Source: Chloroflexota bacterium (GTDB lineage Bacteria > Chloroflexota > Dehalococcoidia > SM23-28-2 > RBG-16-64-32). Taken from it: a DNA stretch of 64,000 nucleotides. The notes beneath the pieces were generated by a model. The model ran no database searches, was not told where the DNA came from, and saw nothing but the letters and a program-made list of their open reading frames with translations. Made by a program: the position numbers and the translations under genes. The stretch spans positions 1 through 64,000 of the forward strand of contig JAJCYV010000003.1 in the NCBI GenBank assembly GCA_029262695.1. The letters run 5' to 3'. Below are positions 8,032 to 16,770 of this stretch, in pieces; the stretch's first letter is position 1; every line of letters begins with the position of its first letter.

Positions 8032-9003
8032 CTATCCGGCCTTGACCTTCTTCACCTCTTCGAGGAACAGCGGCACGAACTCTTTCCAGTCGTTGACGAC
8101 GGCCCAGCGGGATGACTTGAAGATGCTGGCGTCGGCGTCTTTGTTGATGGAGGCGATGTTCTTGACGCTGGAGATGCCGGCCATGTGCTGGCTGGCGCCG
8201 GAGATGCCGATGGCGATGTAGAGGTCCGGCGTCACGATCTTGCCGGTGAGGCCGATCTGCGTGGCGACCGGGTACCAGCCCAGGTCGCAGACGGCGCGGC
8301 TGGTGCCGACGGCGCCAACGAGGATGCCCGCCAGCTCTTCCAGCTGCTGGAAGCCCTCGGGGCCGCCGATGCCGCGGCCGCCGCCAACGACAACGGTCGC
8401 GTCTTCCAGGCGGATGCCCTCTGCCTCTTCCTTCTTGCGGCCGGTGATGGTGGTGCGGATCTGGTCGGCGGTGAGGCCGGCGTCCTGCTTTACCACTTCG
8501 GCCGAGCCGGAGGCTGCGGGGGCCTCAAGCGCCTTGACGCGCACCGTGGCGATCTGTGGCGTGCCGTTGATGGTGTAGCGCGCGCGGGCCGCCCCGCCGT
8601 AGCAGGGGCGCTCGGCCAGGAGCTTGTCGTTCTCCATCGAGACGGCCACGCAGTCCATGGCGACGGCGGTGCCGAGGCGCTGGGCGAGGCGTGGCGCCAG
8701 GTCGCGGCCGATCATCGTCTGTCCGAGGAGGATCACTGCGGGGTCGACGTCGCTGACGATGCGCTCGGCGACGGGCAGGTAGGCGTCGCCCTGGTAGTCT
8801 TTAAGGAGCGGGTCGTCGACGACGATCACTTTTGCGGCGCCGTACTGGCCGGCGTCCGCCGCGATCCCTTCGATGCCGGCGCCGAGGAGGGCGCAGGTGA
8901 CGGGCCCGCCAAGAGCAGCGGCCGCGCCGCTCAGCTCAGCAGTGATGCCGGCGAGCTTGCCGTCTTCAGTTGTTTCTCCGAATATCAGTACTCCGTTTGG
9001 CAT
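8032..9003 (-). CDS. etfA: Electron transfer flavoprotein, alpha subunit
   Basis: The 323-residue subunit of the ETF heterodimer carries the FAD that accepts electrons from acyl-CoA and related dehydrogenases. The C-terminal FAD domain is diagnostic: VVGGGRGIGGPEGF (about residue 206), then QIGLTGKIVTPDLYIAIGISGASQHMAG and the NKDADASIF segment. Domain I (residues 1-190) is complete. It lies 10 nt after etfB in one operon. No ETF-quinone oxidoreductase or acyl-CoA dehydrogenase is in the window, although thiolase and alcohol dehydrogenase genes are. Confidence 0.95.
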   Translation of the reverse strand: MPNGVLIFGETTEDGKLAGITAELSGAAAALGGPVTCALLGAGIEGIAADAGQYGAAKVIVVDDPLLKDYQGDAYLPVAERIVSDVDPAVILLGQTMIGRDLAPRLAQRLGTAVAMDCVAVSMENDKLLAERPCYGGAARARYTINGTPQIATVRVKALEAPAASGSAEVVKQDAGLTADQIRTTITGRKKEEAEGIRLEDATVVVGGGRGIGGPEGFQQLEELAGILVGAVGTSRAVCDLGWYPVATQIGLTGKIVTPDLYIAIGISGASQHMAGISSVKNIASINKDADASIFKSSRWAVVNDWKEFVPLFLEEVKKVKAG

Positions 9004-9013
9004 GTGCGCACTC

Positions 9014-9805
9014 CTAGATGAGCTTGGCGTCGCTCAGGCGCTGGGCCAGTATGGCGGCCTTCTCCTGGGCGGTCTCGCCTTCGATGACTTCCGTCTCGAC
9101 CGAGGTGTCCGGGATGTAGAGAGCCTCAAGGTTGACGCGGTTTTGTGGGGCTTCGATGCCCAGGTCGGCGAGGGTCCAGGCCTTAACTTCCTTCTTGGCG
9201 GCCTGCATGATCTGGCGCAGCTGCGGGTAGCGCGGCTCGCCCAGCTCGTTGCTGACGGTAACGACGCAGGGCGTCGGCGCCTCGACGGTTTCGAAGCCGT
9301 CCATCAGCACCCGTTCGACGGTGACCTTGTCCCCGGCGTAGTCGATCTGCTTGGCGATCGTGACGACCGGAAGGCCGAGGATCTCGGCGACGGTCGAGCC
9401 GACGACGCCAATGTCCCAGTCGACTGACTGACGGCCGGCGAGGATCAGATCGTAGTCGCCGAGCTTCTGCACGGCGGCGGCGAGGACTTCGGCGGTGGCC
9501 CAGTGGTCGGCGTCGTTGACGGCGGGGTCGTTGATGTGGATGCCCTCGTCAGCGCCCATCGCCAGGCAGTGCTTGATCGTGTCGCGGAAGGGGTCCGGGC
9601 CAAGGCTGACGATGGTGATGATCGAATCGGGATGGTTGTCCTTGATGCGCAGCGCGCCCTCAACGGCGATGGTGTCGAACTGGCTGGGGACTGGTTGCAC
9701 GCCGGGCGCCGGTACGATCTTGTTCGCGGCCTCGTCAACCTTGAACTGCGAGGCGGGCGTCTCGGGGTCCGGCACCTGCTTGGCGAAACAGATGATATTG
9801 GGCAT
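9014..9805 (-). CDS. etfB: Electron transfer flavoprotein, beta subunit
   Basis: The 263-residue partner of EtfA binds AMP in ordinary ETFs. The N-terminus NIICFAKQVPDPE, the LAGRQSVDWDIGVVGSTVAEILGLP block and the recognition-loop motif VERVLMDGFETVEAPTPCVVTV are typical. The start has a strong AGGAGGAGG site 4 nt upstream. An extended -10 box about 83 nt upstream gives a leadered transcript, unlike many neighbours. Non-bifurcating ETF is the default reading; bifurcation cannot be excluded from sequence alone. Confidence 0.95.
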   Translation of the reverse strand: MPNIICFAKQVPDPETPASQFKVDEAANKIVPAPGVQPVPSQFDTIAVEGALRIKDNHPDSIITIVSLGPDPFRDTIKHCLAMGADEGIHINDPAVNDADHWATAEVLAAAVQKLGDYDLILAGRQSVDWDIGVVGSTVAEILGLPVVTIAKQIDYAGDKVTVERVLMDGFETVEAPTPCVVTVSNELGEPRYPQLRQIMQAAKKEVKAWTLADLGIEAPQNRVNLEALYIPDTSVETEVIEGETAQEKAAILAQRLSDAKLI

Positions 9806-9887
9806 GGGCCTCCTCCTGGCTGTCTAACTGTGTTGTGGGGCGATCGACAGTGTTCGGAAGTATGTGAAATTTATCACCCGGCGCAAC

Positions 9888-9896
9888 AGTATAGCA
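9888..9896 (-). promoter_or_regulatory. Extended -10 promoter of etfBA
   Basis: The minus strand reads TGC-TATACT. A weak TTGCCC lies about 15 nt further upstream as a possible -35. The predicted leader to etfB is about 75 nt. Confidence 0.5.
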
Positions 9897-9951
9897 CCAG
9901 TCGGGCTGGGGCAAGGGTCAAACGGATGTGTCGAGCCCGCCGCCGCCGGGC

Positions 9952-10734
9952 TCACGTCCTTCGATACGGCCGCAGGCGGAGCAGGCCGTTCTCGTCTCGT
10001 TCGAGCAGCGGCGCGACGCTGGAAACGTCGAGCCGGGCGCAGTACGCCACGTCATCGTCGAGGCCCTCGTCGATCAGCTCCTGCGAGTGGTAGGCAGAGC
10101 GGACGGCGGCCTCGATGTTACCCGTAGCGACGGTGAAGGCATCGCGGGCGAAACGCGCTGCGTCGGACGCTTCGAGCGTTGGGTCGTGCGAGATGGCGGC
10201 GTCGGCGATCGCTCCGGCGCCCAGCGCGTCTTCGAGCACGAAGGTGCCGCCACCGTGCGCTGCCGAGCAGACGATGGTTACGCCGAGCCCGCGCCGGCGC
10301 GCGATGTCGATCGCGGCGCGGGCGACCGCTGTCCGGTTGAGGAGCGCGCCGACGAGCACAGCTGGAGATTCGGCGGCGATGGCGGCGAGGACGCGCGTGC
10401 CGTTGGAGGTGGCGAGGACCGCGGAGCGGTCGGCGAGGTCCAGGCTGGAGAACTCCGAGGGGGAGTTGCCGTAGTCGAAGTCCTGCGGGGGCAGGCCGCG
10501 TTCTTCGCCGCAGAGGAGGTGGTCCGGCAGGCCGGTCCTAAGGTGGCGGGCGCGCTCGACCGTTGGTGCGGCGACGACGGAGGAGCAGCCGCGCTCCAGT
10601 AGTGTGACGATGCTGGAAGAGGCGCGCAGGACGTCGACGATGACGCAGACGCTGCGGGCGGCGTCGAACTTCTGGCCCGGAAGGAGGGCGACGTCTAACG
10701 GCCCTACGGATGCGCTGGACGTTTCTTGACCCAT
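9952..10734 (-). CDS. comB: 2-phosphosulfolactate phosphatase family protein (ComB)
   Basis: The 260-residue Mg-dependent phosphatase family takes its name from the second step of coenzyme M synthesis, (R)-2-phospho-3-sulfolactate to sulfolactate. Family blocks are visible: CVIVDVLRASSSIVTLLERG (residues 30-49), LCGEERGLPPQDFDYGNSP, and ATSNGTRVLAAI, plus VCSAAHGGGTFVLEDALGAG. Bacteria without methanogenesis often carry this gene, and its real substrate there is uncertain. No ComA or ComC is nearby. It is divergent from pyrF, with AT-rich promoter sequence between them. Confidence 0.85.
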   Translation of the reverse strand: MGQETSSASVGPLDVALLPGQKFDAARSVCVIVDVLRASSSIVTLLERGCSSVVAAPTVERARHLRTGLPDHLLCGEERGLPPQDFDYGNSPSEFSSLDLADRSAVLATSNGTRVLAAIAAESPAVLVGALLNRTAVARAAIDIARRRGLGVTIVCSAAHGGGTFVLEDALGAGAIADAAISHDPTLEASDAARFARDAFTVATGNIEAAVRSAYHSQELIDEGLDDDVAYCARLDVSSVAPLLERDENGLLRLRPYRRT

Positions 10735-10851
10735 GAGATGCGACTTAATAATATGCCGCTAAGCGATTGGGCAGTACAATCAGCGGCACCGGCGAAGCGC
10801 CTTTGCGGGCCGGACAACTTCCGTATATTTCTACAAGGAGCGGGTTCGCGC

Positions 10852-11661
10852 ATGTTCGTTGAGAAGCTTCGGGCGGCCCAGCAGAAGAACGAGAGCTTCC
10901 TGTGTGTTGGCCTCGATCCCGACCCCGAGCTGATGCCCCACCCGGACGTCGCGTCGTTCCTCAACGAGATCGTCGAGGCGACGAAGGACCTGGTCTGCGC
11001 ATTCAAGCCGAACCTGGCGTTCTTCGAGGCGCTGGGCGTGGGCGGTATGCAGACGCTCCTGGAGTCGATACAGGGCGTGCCCGCGCATATCCCGGTCATC
11101 GCCGACGCCAAGCGCGGCGACATCGGCAACACGGCGCGCTTCTACGCCCGCGCGCTCTTTGAGACGTATGATTTCGACGCTGCGACGGTGAACCCGTACG
11201 GCGGCCGCGATGCCGTGCAGCCGTTCGCGGACTACCGTGAGCGCGGCGTGTTCATCTGGTGCCGCGGCTCCAACCCGGGCGCTGCCGACGTGCAGGACCT
11301 GGCGATGGACGGCGGCGGTGTGCTGTACGAGCAGATCGCCCGTCGCGCCCGCGACTGGAACGAGCACGGGAACGTGGGCCTGGTGGCGGGGGCGACCTGG
11401 CCGGAGCAGATCGCCCGCGTGCGTGAACTCTGCCCCGACCAGGTGCTGCTGGTGCCCGGCGTCGGCGCGCAGGAGGGCGAGCTGGAAGCGGCTGCCGGCG
11501 CGGCCTTCGATTCGCGCGCTGAAGGGGCCATTATCAGCGCCTCACGCGGCGTGCTTTACGCCTCGCGCAGCGGCGATTACGCCGGCAACGCACGGCGGGC
11601 GGCCGAGGCGTTGCGCGGCCGCATCAACCTGACCCGCGACGCACTGCTGGCCGGGGGTTAG
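10852..11661 (+). CDS. pyrF: Orotidine 5'-phosphate decarboxylase
   Basis: The 269-residue enzyme decarboxylates OMP to UMP, the last step of pyrimidine synthesis. The catalytic D-x-K-x-x-D tetrad region [13 protein letters not shown] places D85, K87 and D90; the phosphate-binding end [11 protein letters not shown] and [11 protein letters not shown] are also present. This is the longer pyrF subtype of about 270-280 residues. The ATG at 10852 is preferred over an upstream in-frame ATG because AAGGAG lies 11 nt before it and homologues begin FVEKL. pyrE lies 38 kb away, so the pathway is scattered. Confidence 0.95.
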   Translation: MFVEKLRAAQQKNESFLCVGLDPDPELMPHPDVASFLNEIVEATKDLVCAFKPNLAFFEALGVGGMQTLLESIQGVPAHIPVIADAKRGDIGNTARFYARALFETYDFDAATVNPYGGRDAVQPFADYRERGVFIWCRGSNPGAADVQDLAMDGGGVLYEQIARRARDWNEHGNVGLVAGATWPEQIARVRELCPDQVLLVPGVGAQEGELEAAAGAAFDSRAEGAIISASRGVLYASRSGDYAGNARRAAEALRGRINLTRDALLAGG

Positions 11662-11665
11662 CGTC

Positions 11666-11878
11666 GTGGTGCTTGAAGTGCGCCTGGGCGACCACGTGCG
11701 CCTGCGGAAGCAGCACCCCTGCGGCGGCTACGACTGGGAAGTCGTGCGCCTGGGCGCGGATATCGGCATCCGCTGCCTGGGCTGCCGGCGGCGAGTACTC
11801 CTTGAGCGCAGCACGTTCGAGAAGCGGGTGAAGACGTTCCTCTCGCGGGGCCCGGCGGAGGATTCCGCTGAGAGATAG
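11666..11878 (+). CDS. DUF951 family small protein
   Basis: This 70-residue conserved protein, common in Firmicutes and Chloroflexota, has unknown function. The pattern [38 protein letters not shown] is characteristic, with conserved cysteines (C19, C37, C40) that could bind metal. It starts with GTG 4 nt after pyrF and ends 19 nt before the MFS gene, so the three are probably co-transcribed. Confidence 0.8.
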   Translation: MVLEVRLGDHVRLRKQHPCGGYDWEVVRLGADIGIRCLGCRRRVLLERSTFEKRVKTFLSRGPAEDSAER

Positions 11879-11897
11879 CCTCCTCACGGAGCCGGAC

Positions 11898-13226
11898 GTG
11901 CGCGGGGTCGTGCGTTCGCGCGCGCTGCTGGCTGACCGGCGCTTCCTCAGCCTCTGGCTGAGCCAGGGCATCGCGCAGACGGCGCAGAACGCGCTGCTGT
12001 TCAGCCTTCTCGTCGTCGTGCTCAACATCACGAACTCCTCGGTCCACACGAGTATCCTCGTCTTCTGCTTCATCCTGCCGTCGATCCCGCTGGGATTCGC
12101 CGTCGGCGTGATCCTGGACCGCGTCGACAAGGAACCAGTCCTCGTCATCACGAACCTGCTGCGCGCGGTCGGTTGCATCCTGTTCTTCTTCTTCCACAGC
12201 GATGAGTGGGTCATCTACGGCATCGCTGTGTCTGTCGCGACGGCGGGCCTCTTCTTCAACCCTGCCGTTGTCTCGCTGATCCCCTCCATCGTGTCGCGGG
12301 AGAAGCTGGTCCCGGCGAACAGCCTCTACAACCTGACGCTGACGGGTGCGCAACTGCTCGGAATTGTCTTTGTGGCGCCCGTTCTGCTGAAGAGCGTGGG
12401 GCCGGACGGCATGTTCCTGACGTCGACGGGGCTGTTCCTCATCGCGGCGTTCTTCGCGGCGCGCGTCAACGTCTGGCATGACAGGGCGAAGGCTGAGCCC
12501 GGGCAGGGCACGAACTTCGGTAGTATGCCGACTGAGTTCCGAGAGAGCTGGCGGGCGCTGGTCTCGGACCGCTACTCGTTCCTGGCGCTCGGGCAGCTGA
12601 TCCTCAGCAGCTCGCTCGTCCTGCTGTTCGCTATCCTGATCCCGCGCTACATGCGGGACGTGCTTGACGTCCCGGCGGACAACGCGGCGCTCATCTTCGC
12701 GCCGACGGGCATCGGAGCGCTGGTCGGGTTGCGGTTCCTGTCGTGGTTCACGCGCTTCGGCAAGAACCGGACCGTGGTGATCGGTCTGGCGGGCATCGCC
12801 GTTTGCATGGTGCTGCTGGCGCTTGTGGAGCCGATCGAAGGCGTGTGGGAGAAGGGCCCGGACTCGCTCGACCCGACGAACATCCTGCGCATTTCAGCGC
12901 TTCAGGCGCTGGTGATGAGTTTTGCCGGACCGATGGGCTTCTTCTACGCGCTGCTCAACGTCCCGGCGCAGACGGTGCTCCACGAACGGGCGCCGCCCGA
13001 AATGCGCGGCCGCATATTCGCGACGCAGGTCGTGTCGGCAAACTTCATTTCGCTAATTCCGCTGCTGATGGTGGGCGCGATCACGGACCTCTTGAACATC
13101 ACGGTTGTGCTGATCCTGCTGGCGGCGCTGATAGGCGGATTCGCCTTCCTGAGCGAGAGGGTCGGGCCGCCTCCGGAAAGGGAAGACGCTCCGGGCAGGC
13201 GGGAAGAGGAGCGGGTGCATACTTGA
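11898..13226 (+). CDS. MFS transporter, EntS/MFS_3-like
   Basis: This 442-residue polytopic protein has about 12 predicted helices. The N-terminus RRFLSLWLSQGIAQTAQNALLFSLLVVVLNITNSS and the loop GVILDRVDKEPVLVITNLLRA resemble the EntS/macrolide-efflux-like MFS branch, which lacks the classic drug-motif spacing of DHA transporters. A hydrophilic insertion with EPIEGVWEKGPDSLDPTN lies before a late helix. It starts at GTG and follows the DUF951 gene by 19 nt. The substrate cannot be deduced. Confidence 0.78.
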   Translation: MRGVVRSRALLADRRFLSLWLSQGIAQTAQNALLFSLLVVVLNITNSSVHTSILVFCFILPSIPLGFAVGVILDRVDKEPVLVITNLLRAVGCILFFFFHSDEWVIYGIAVSVATAGLFFNPAVVSLIPSIVSREKLVPANSLYNLTLTGAQLLGIVFVAPVLLKSVGPDGMFLTSTGLFLIAAFFAARVNVWHDRAKAEPGQGTNFGSMPTEFRESWRALVSDRYSFLALGQLILSSSLVLLFAILIPRYMRDVLDVPADNAALIFAPTGIGALVGLRFLSWFTRFGKNRTVVIGLAGIAVCMVLLALVEPIEGVWEKGPDSLDPTNILRISALQALVMSFAGPMGFFYALLNVPAQTVLHERAPPEMRGRIFATQVVSANFISLIPLLMVGAITDLLNITVVLILLAALIGGFAFLSERVGPPPEREDAPGRREEERVHT

Positions 13227-13285
13227 TTGACCTCGCGAGAAGCGGGAGATAGTATCGAAATTGCCTAGATTTTGGAGGTGGAGTA

Positions 13286-13822
13286 GTGGTCGAAATGACC
13301 ATCGAGAGCATACGCGTGAGTCTGATGAACTATCAGCGCGTGGTGATCTTGAAGGAGAAGGAGTCAGACCGCTATCTGCCGATCTGGATAGGCCCGGCGG
13401 AGGCGGACGCGATCGCCGTCCGGCTTCAGGACGTTCAGGTGGCGCGCCCGCTGACGCACGATTTGCTGCGCAGCGTGATCGAACAGCTGGGTGGCAGCAT
13501 CGACCACATCTTCGTCAACGACCTCTCTAACGACACGTTCTTCGCCAAGATCGTCCTGCAGGTGGACGGGCGCTCGATCGACATCGACGCGCGGCCGAGC
13601 GACGCGATCGCCCTCGCCGTAAGGGCGCAGGTGCCGATCTATGCCGACGAGTCCGTGCTGGAGAAGGCCGGCGTGCGGCTGGACGAGGAGAGCGGCACGA
13701 TCGAAGGCGTGACTGACACCGAGGAGACCAAAGAGGCCTCACCCGAAGAGCTTGAGAAGCTGAGCCCGTTCCGCGACCTCATCGAGGGCCTTGATCTGGA
13801 GGACTTCGGAAACAAGGGCTGA
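13286..13822 (+). CDS. Bifunctional nuclease (BFN, DUF151) domain protein
   Basis: The 178-residue protein has an N-terminal BFN domain (residues 1-130): VVILKEKESDRYLPIWIGPAEADAIAV, RPLTHDLL, and IDARPSDAIALAVRAQVPIYADESVLEKAG. The family is linked to combined RNase/DNase activity in plants, while bacterial roles are unclear. The last 45 residues form an acidic helical tail. It starts with GTG after a TTTTGGAGGTGG site. It precedes the ATP synthase operon by about 160 nt that include a candidate promoter, so it is probably not part of that unit. Confidence 0.85.
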   Translation: MVEMTIESIRVSLMNYQRVVILKEKESDRYLPIWIGPAEADAIAVRLQDVQVARPLTHDLLRSVIEQLGGSIDHIFVNDLSNDTFFAKIVLQVDGRSIDIDARPSDAIALAVRAQVPIYADESVLEKAGVRLDEESGTIEGVTDTEETKEASPEELEKLSPFRDLIEGLDLEDFGNKG

Positions 13823-13905
13823 CGCCCGGCGGGGTGTTCCCGAACACGATTGTCACGAGGCCGGTTTCTCTTCGCCCGGCGCCGAAATTTCGTTAGAGCG
13901 CAGAC

Positions 13906-13934
13906 TTGTCGACCGTAAACAGACTTTGTGATAT
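13906..13934 (+). promoter_or_regulatory. Candidate promoter of the ATP synthase operon
   Basis: TTGTCG and TGATAT are separated by 17 nt in an AT-richer stretch. The leader to the first gene would be about 40 nt and contains GGAGG before the ATG. The -10 match is modest. Confidence 0.4.
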
Positions 13935-13982
13935 TCTGCGCAATACGAGAAATCCCGCACCTGATGGAGGCTGTTCGCCCTC

Positions 13983-14213
13983 ATGATGGAGAAGCTTCCT
14001 CGGACGATGAGACTAATGGGGCTGGGGTGGTACTTTGCCCTTAGCATCGTCGGTGGGATCGCCGGCGGAATCCTTGTTGACAGCTGGCTCGGGACGGAGC
14101 CGATCTTTACGCTCGTTGGGCTGTTCGGGGGACTCTTGTTGGCGTTCTGGGGCGGGTATTTCTTGCTTATGGAAGCCATCGGTAAAGGCAGAGGTAGCGG
14201 AAGACGCCAATGA
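13983..14213 (+). CDS. AtpZ/AtpI-type small membrane protein of the ATP synthase operon
   Basis: This 76-residue protein has two hydrophobic helices (residues 12-31 and 41-63) separated by DSWLGTEPI, as in the AtpZ/AtpI family that heads atp operons and helps c-ring assembly or Mg/Ca transport. GGAGG lies 16 nt upstream of the first ATG and 13 nt before a second possible ATG. The stop codon overlaps the atpB start by 4 nt. Confidence 0.78.
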   Translation: MMEKLPRTMRLMGLGWYFALSIVGGIAGGILVDSWLGTEPIFTLVGLFGGLLLAFWGGYFLLMEAIGKGRGSGRRQ

Positions 14214-15286
14214 ATAGACGGCTAGCGATACTGGGAACCCTCGTCGTGTTCGTATTGGGTTTCCTCTTCCTCCGTGGGCCGACGCCGCACATCGCGATCA
14301 AGGCCGAGAAGCTCACTGACCTTGGCCCCATCGGGATCACGAACACGATGATCACGGGCTGGTTTGTGGTCGCGCTGATGGTCGTCCTAGTATTCGTCGC
14401 GACGCGCAAGTGGGAGCTGGTGCCCAGCGGCATCCAGAACTTCTTCGAGGCGGCGCTGGAGGCGTTCTACAACCTCGTGACCGGCATCGCCGGCGAGGAG
14501 AACGGCCGCCGCTTCTTCCCCGTCGTCGCCACTATCTTCTTCTTCATCGTCTTCGCCAACTGGCTCTCGCTTCTGCCCGGCTTCAACGTCGTCGGCTGGG
14601 TTGGGCATGAGACGCCGGAAGAGGAGCAGATCGCCGCCCACGGCTTCGTCGAGGGGATCGTTTTCGAGGACCTCGCTATCGGGCCGATCGACCTGCACTA
14701 CATCAAGCCATCGAGCCCCGGCAACCTGCGCGTCACCAACGACTCGACGGTGATTAAGGATGACGATCCGAAAGGCAAAGACAAGTTCCACGAAGCGGAG
14801 GAGGAGGGCAAGTTCGTTGGCGAGCTGATACCGCTCTTCCGCGGTGTCAACACGGACCTCAACACGCCGCTGGCGATCGCGATCGTGGCGTTCATCGCGG
14901 TGGAGTTCTGGGGCATTAGCACACTGGGCTTCTTCACGTATGGCAAGAAGTTCATCAACTTCAGCGGCCCGATCGACTTCTTCGTCGGGATCCTGGAGCT
15001 GGTGTCTGAGATCGTGCGGCTCGTTAGCTTCACGTTCCGTCTCTTCGGAAACATGTTCGCGGGCGAGGTCGTGATCCTGATGTTTACGTTCCTGACTCCG
15101 CTGATTATCACGTTGCCGTTCTACGGCCTTGAGATATTCGTCGGTATCATTCAGGCGTTCATCTTCGCGATGCTGACGCTCGTCTTCGGCGTGATGGCCG
15201 TGAGCCACCACGGCGACGAACACGACGAGGGGCACGCGCCCCACGGGGTTCCCGAGGCGGATGCCGTGCCGGAGGGTGCGCACTAA
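14210..15286 (+). CDS. atpB: ATP synthase Fo subunit a
   Basis: This 358-residue membrane subunit forms the proton half-channels against the c-ring. The essential arginine is in IVRLVSFTFRLFGNMFAGE. C-terminal helices IIQAFIFAMLTLVFGVMAV are typical, followed by a His/Asp/Glu-rich tail (SHHGDEHDEGHAPHG). It is longer than the usual 240-280 residues because of a charged insertion at about residues 130-210 (TPEEEQIAAHG..., DDDPKGKDKFHEAEEEGK) between early helices. Confidence 0.93.
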   Translation: MNRRLAILGTLVVFVLGFLFLRGPTPHIAIKAEKLTDLGPIGITNTMITGWFVVALMVVLVFVATRKWELVPSGIQNFFEAALEAFYNLVTGIAGEENGRRFFPVVATIFFFIVFANWLSLLPGFNVVGWVGHETPEEEQIAAHGFVEGIVFEDLAIGPIDLHYIKPSSPGNLRVTNDSTVIKDDDPKGKDKFHEAEEEGKFVGELIPLFRGVNTDLNTPLAIAIVAFIAVEFWGISTLGFFTYGKKFINFSGPIDFFVGILELVSEIVRLVSFTFRLFGNMFAGEVVILMFTFLTPLIITLPFYGLEIFVGIIQAFIFAMLTLVFGVMAVSHHGDEHDEGHAPHGVPEADAVPEGAH

Positions 15287-15333
15287 CCATGGATGTAATT
15301 TCGATAACAGGCCACACAACAAGGAGGGTCTAA

Positions 15334-15645
15334 ATGGACATCATTCTCGCAGTTGTGCCGCCGGTGGTTGAGGCCGCCCGCGTCATTTCTCAGGAGGCAG
15401 CAGCGGGCGGCGACATCACGGACGACGGTATGAAGTTCGTCGCCGCGGCGCTCGTTATGGGCATCGGCGCGATCGGCCCGTCTCTGGCGATCGGCAACCT
15501 CGTGGGCCGTGCCATGGACGCGCTGGGCCGCAACCCGGAGGCCCAGCCCGTGATCCAGACGAACATGATTCTGGGACTGGCGTTCGCCGAGGCTATCGGC
15601 ATTTACGCGCTGGTCGTGGCGATCATGATCGGGTTCGTGTTCTAG
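15334..15645 (+). CDS. atpE: ATP synthase Fo subunit c
   Basis: The 103-residue c-ring subunit is a two-helix hairpin with the GRNPEAQP polar loop (65-72) and the ion-binding Glu86 in LAFAEAIGIY. Glu86 is followed by Ala rather than Ser/Thr and the Na-type Gln is absent, so it should be proton-coupled. It is about 25-30 residues longer than usual at the N-terminus. AAGGAGGG directly before the ATG at 15334 supports the long start, so the extension may be a membrane-insertion signal or extra periplasmic segment. Confidence 0.92.
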   Translation: MDIILAVVPPVVEAARVISQEAAAGGDITDDGMKFVAAALVMGIGAIGPSLAIGNLVGRAMDALGRNPEAQPVIQTNMILGLAFAEAIGIYALVVAIMIGFVF

Positions 15646-15687
15646 CGAAGGGTTGGGGCGAACGATCAGAGAGATCGGAAGGTAGCT

Positions 15688-16233
15688 ATGGTACCGGTAT
15701 TCCTGGAGGCGGAAGGGATCGGCGCGCTCGGCATTAACTTGCCGGCGTTGGTCGCGCAGCTGATCAACTTCGGCATCCTCTTGATCCTGTTCAGCTGGGT
15801 CTTCAAGCGCTTCCTCTTCCCGATGCTGGACGAGCGCAAGAAGCGCATCGAAGAGGGCCTGCAGGCCTCCGAAGAGGCGAAGGAGCGACTCGCTCAGACG
15901 GAGACAGAGGTGGCGGCGGAGATGTCTCGCGCCCGCCAGGAAGCGCAGGGGGTCATCACCCAGGCGCAACAGGCGTCCGCGCGCATCCAGGAAGAGGGGC
16001 GTGAGAGCGCGCGGGCCGACTCCGAGCAGATGATTGAGCGGGCGCGCCAGGAGATCCAGCTTGAACGCGACGCGGCGATCAGCGAGCTGCGAAAGGAGTT
16101 CGCGGACCTTACGATCACCGCGGCCGAACGTGTCATCAGGCGCAGCCTGGACCGCAAGGCGCACGGCGAGATCATTGAGGAAGTGTTGGCCGAGGCGCCG
16201 AGAGGCGATGGACAGGGGTCATCACAGAATTGA
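15688..16233 (+). CDS. atpF: ATP synthase Fo subunit b
   Basis: This 181-residue peripheral-stalk subunit has one N-terminal membrane helix (about residues 20-40, LINFGILLILFSWVFKRFLF), followed by a long charged coiled coil rich in Glu, Gln and Arg to the C-terminus. Only one b gene is present, so the stalk is probably a b2 homodimer. The last four bases overlap the TTG start of atpH. Confidence 0.92.
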   Translation: MVPVFLEAEGIGALGINLPALVAQLINFGILLILFSWVFKRFLFPMLDERKKRIEEGLQASEEAKERLAQTETEVAAEMSRARQEAQGVITQAQQASARIQEEGRESARADSEQMIERARQEIQLERDAAISELRKEFADLTITAAERVIRRSLDRKAHGEIIEEVLAEAPRGDGQGSSQN

Positions 16234-16769
16234 TTCGTGACGTTGCCGCCAAGCGCTACGCCGAAGCGGCACACCTGATCGCCCGTGGCGGCGGGACGGA
16301 GGATGAGTGGACGGACGGCCTGCGGGCGATGTCCGAACTCTACTCCGACCCGGAGGCCGCGGCATTTCTCCTTAATTCACGGGTACCGCCGAAGGAGAAG
16401 CAGGCGCTGGTGCAGAAGGCGCTCGAAGGCGTGCAGAAGGAGGTCCTGAGCCTCGCGCTCATCCTGCTGCGCCGCAGACGAACGTCGCTTGGGCCGGGTA
16501 TCGCGGAGGCTTACCAGGAGTTGCTGGACGAGGCCCGGGGCGTTTCCCACGCCACGGTGACGACCGCGGTGCCGCTTTCCGGTGAGGAGCTGGAAGTCGT
16601 GAAGAAGAAGCTGGCGGAGATCGCCGGCGGCGAAGTCGTCGTCAAGGCGGAAGTCGCCGAGGAGATCCTGGGCGGCGTCGTCGTCCGCATCGGCGACCGG
16701 TTGATCGACGGCAGCACGAAGAACCGGCTGCTGGCGCTCAAGCAGCAGCTTGCCGGGGCGAGGTCGTAG
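16230..16769 (+). CDS. atpH: ATP synthase F1 subunit delta
   Basis: This 179-residue delta subunit (OSCP) connects F1 to the b stalk. N-terminal helical AKRYAEAAHLIA and the C-terminal VVVKAEVAEEILGGVVVRIGDRLIDGSTKNRLLALKQQL are family hallmarks. It starts with TTG overlapping the atpF stop, which implies translational coupling. The next gene begins 1 nt after its TAG stop and is not an ATP synthase subunit. Confidence 0.92.
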   Translation: MIRDVAAKRYAEAAHLIARGGGTEDEWTDGLRAMSELYSDPEAAAFLLNSRVPPKEKQALVQKALEGVQKEVLSLALILLRRRRTSLGPGIAEAYQELLDEARGVSHATVTTAVPLSGEELEVVKKKLAEIAGGEVVVKAEVAEEILGGVVVRIGDRLIDGSTKNRLLALKQQLAGARS

Positions 16770-16770
16770 C

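Noticed and set aside
13834..13847. GTGTTC-CC-GAACAC as terminator of the BFN gene
   Set aside because: The stem is only 6 bp with a 2-nt loop and no T-tract; it is too weak to call.
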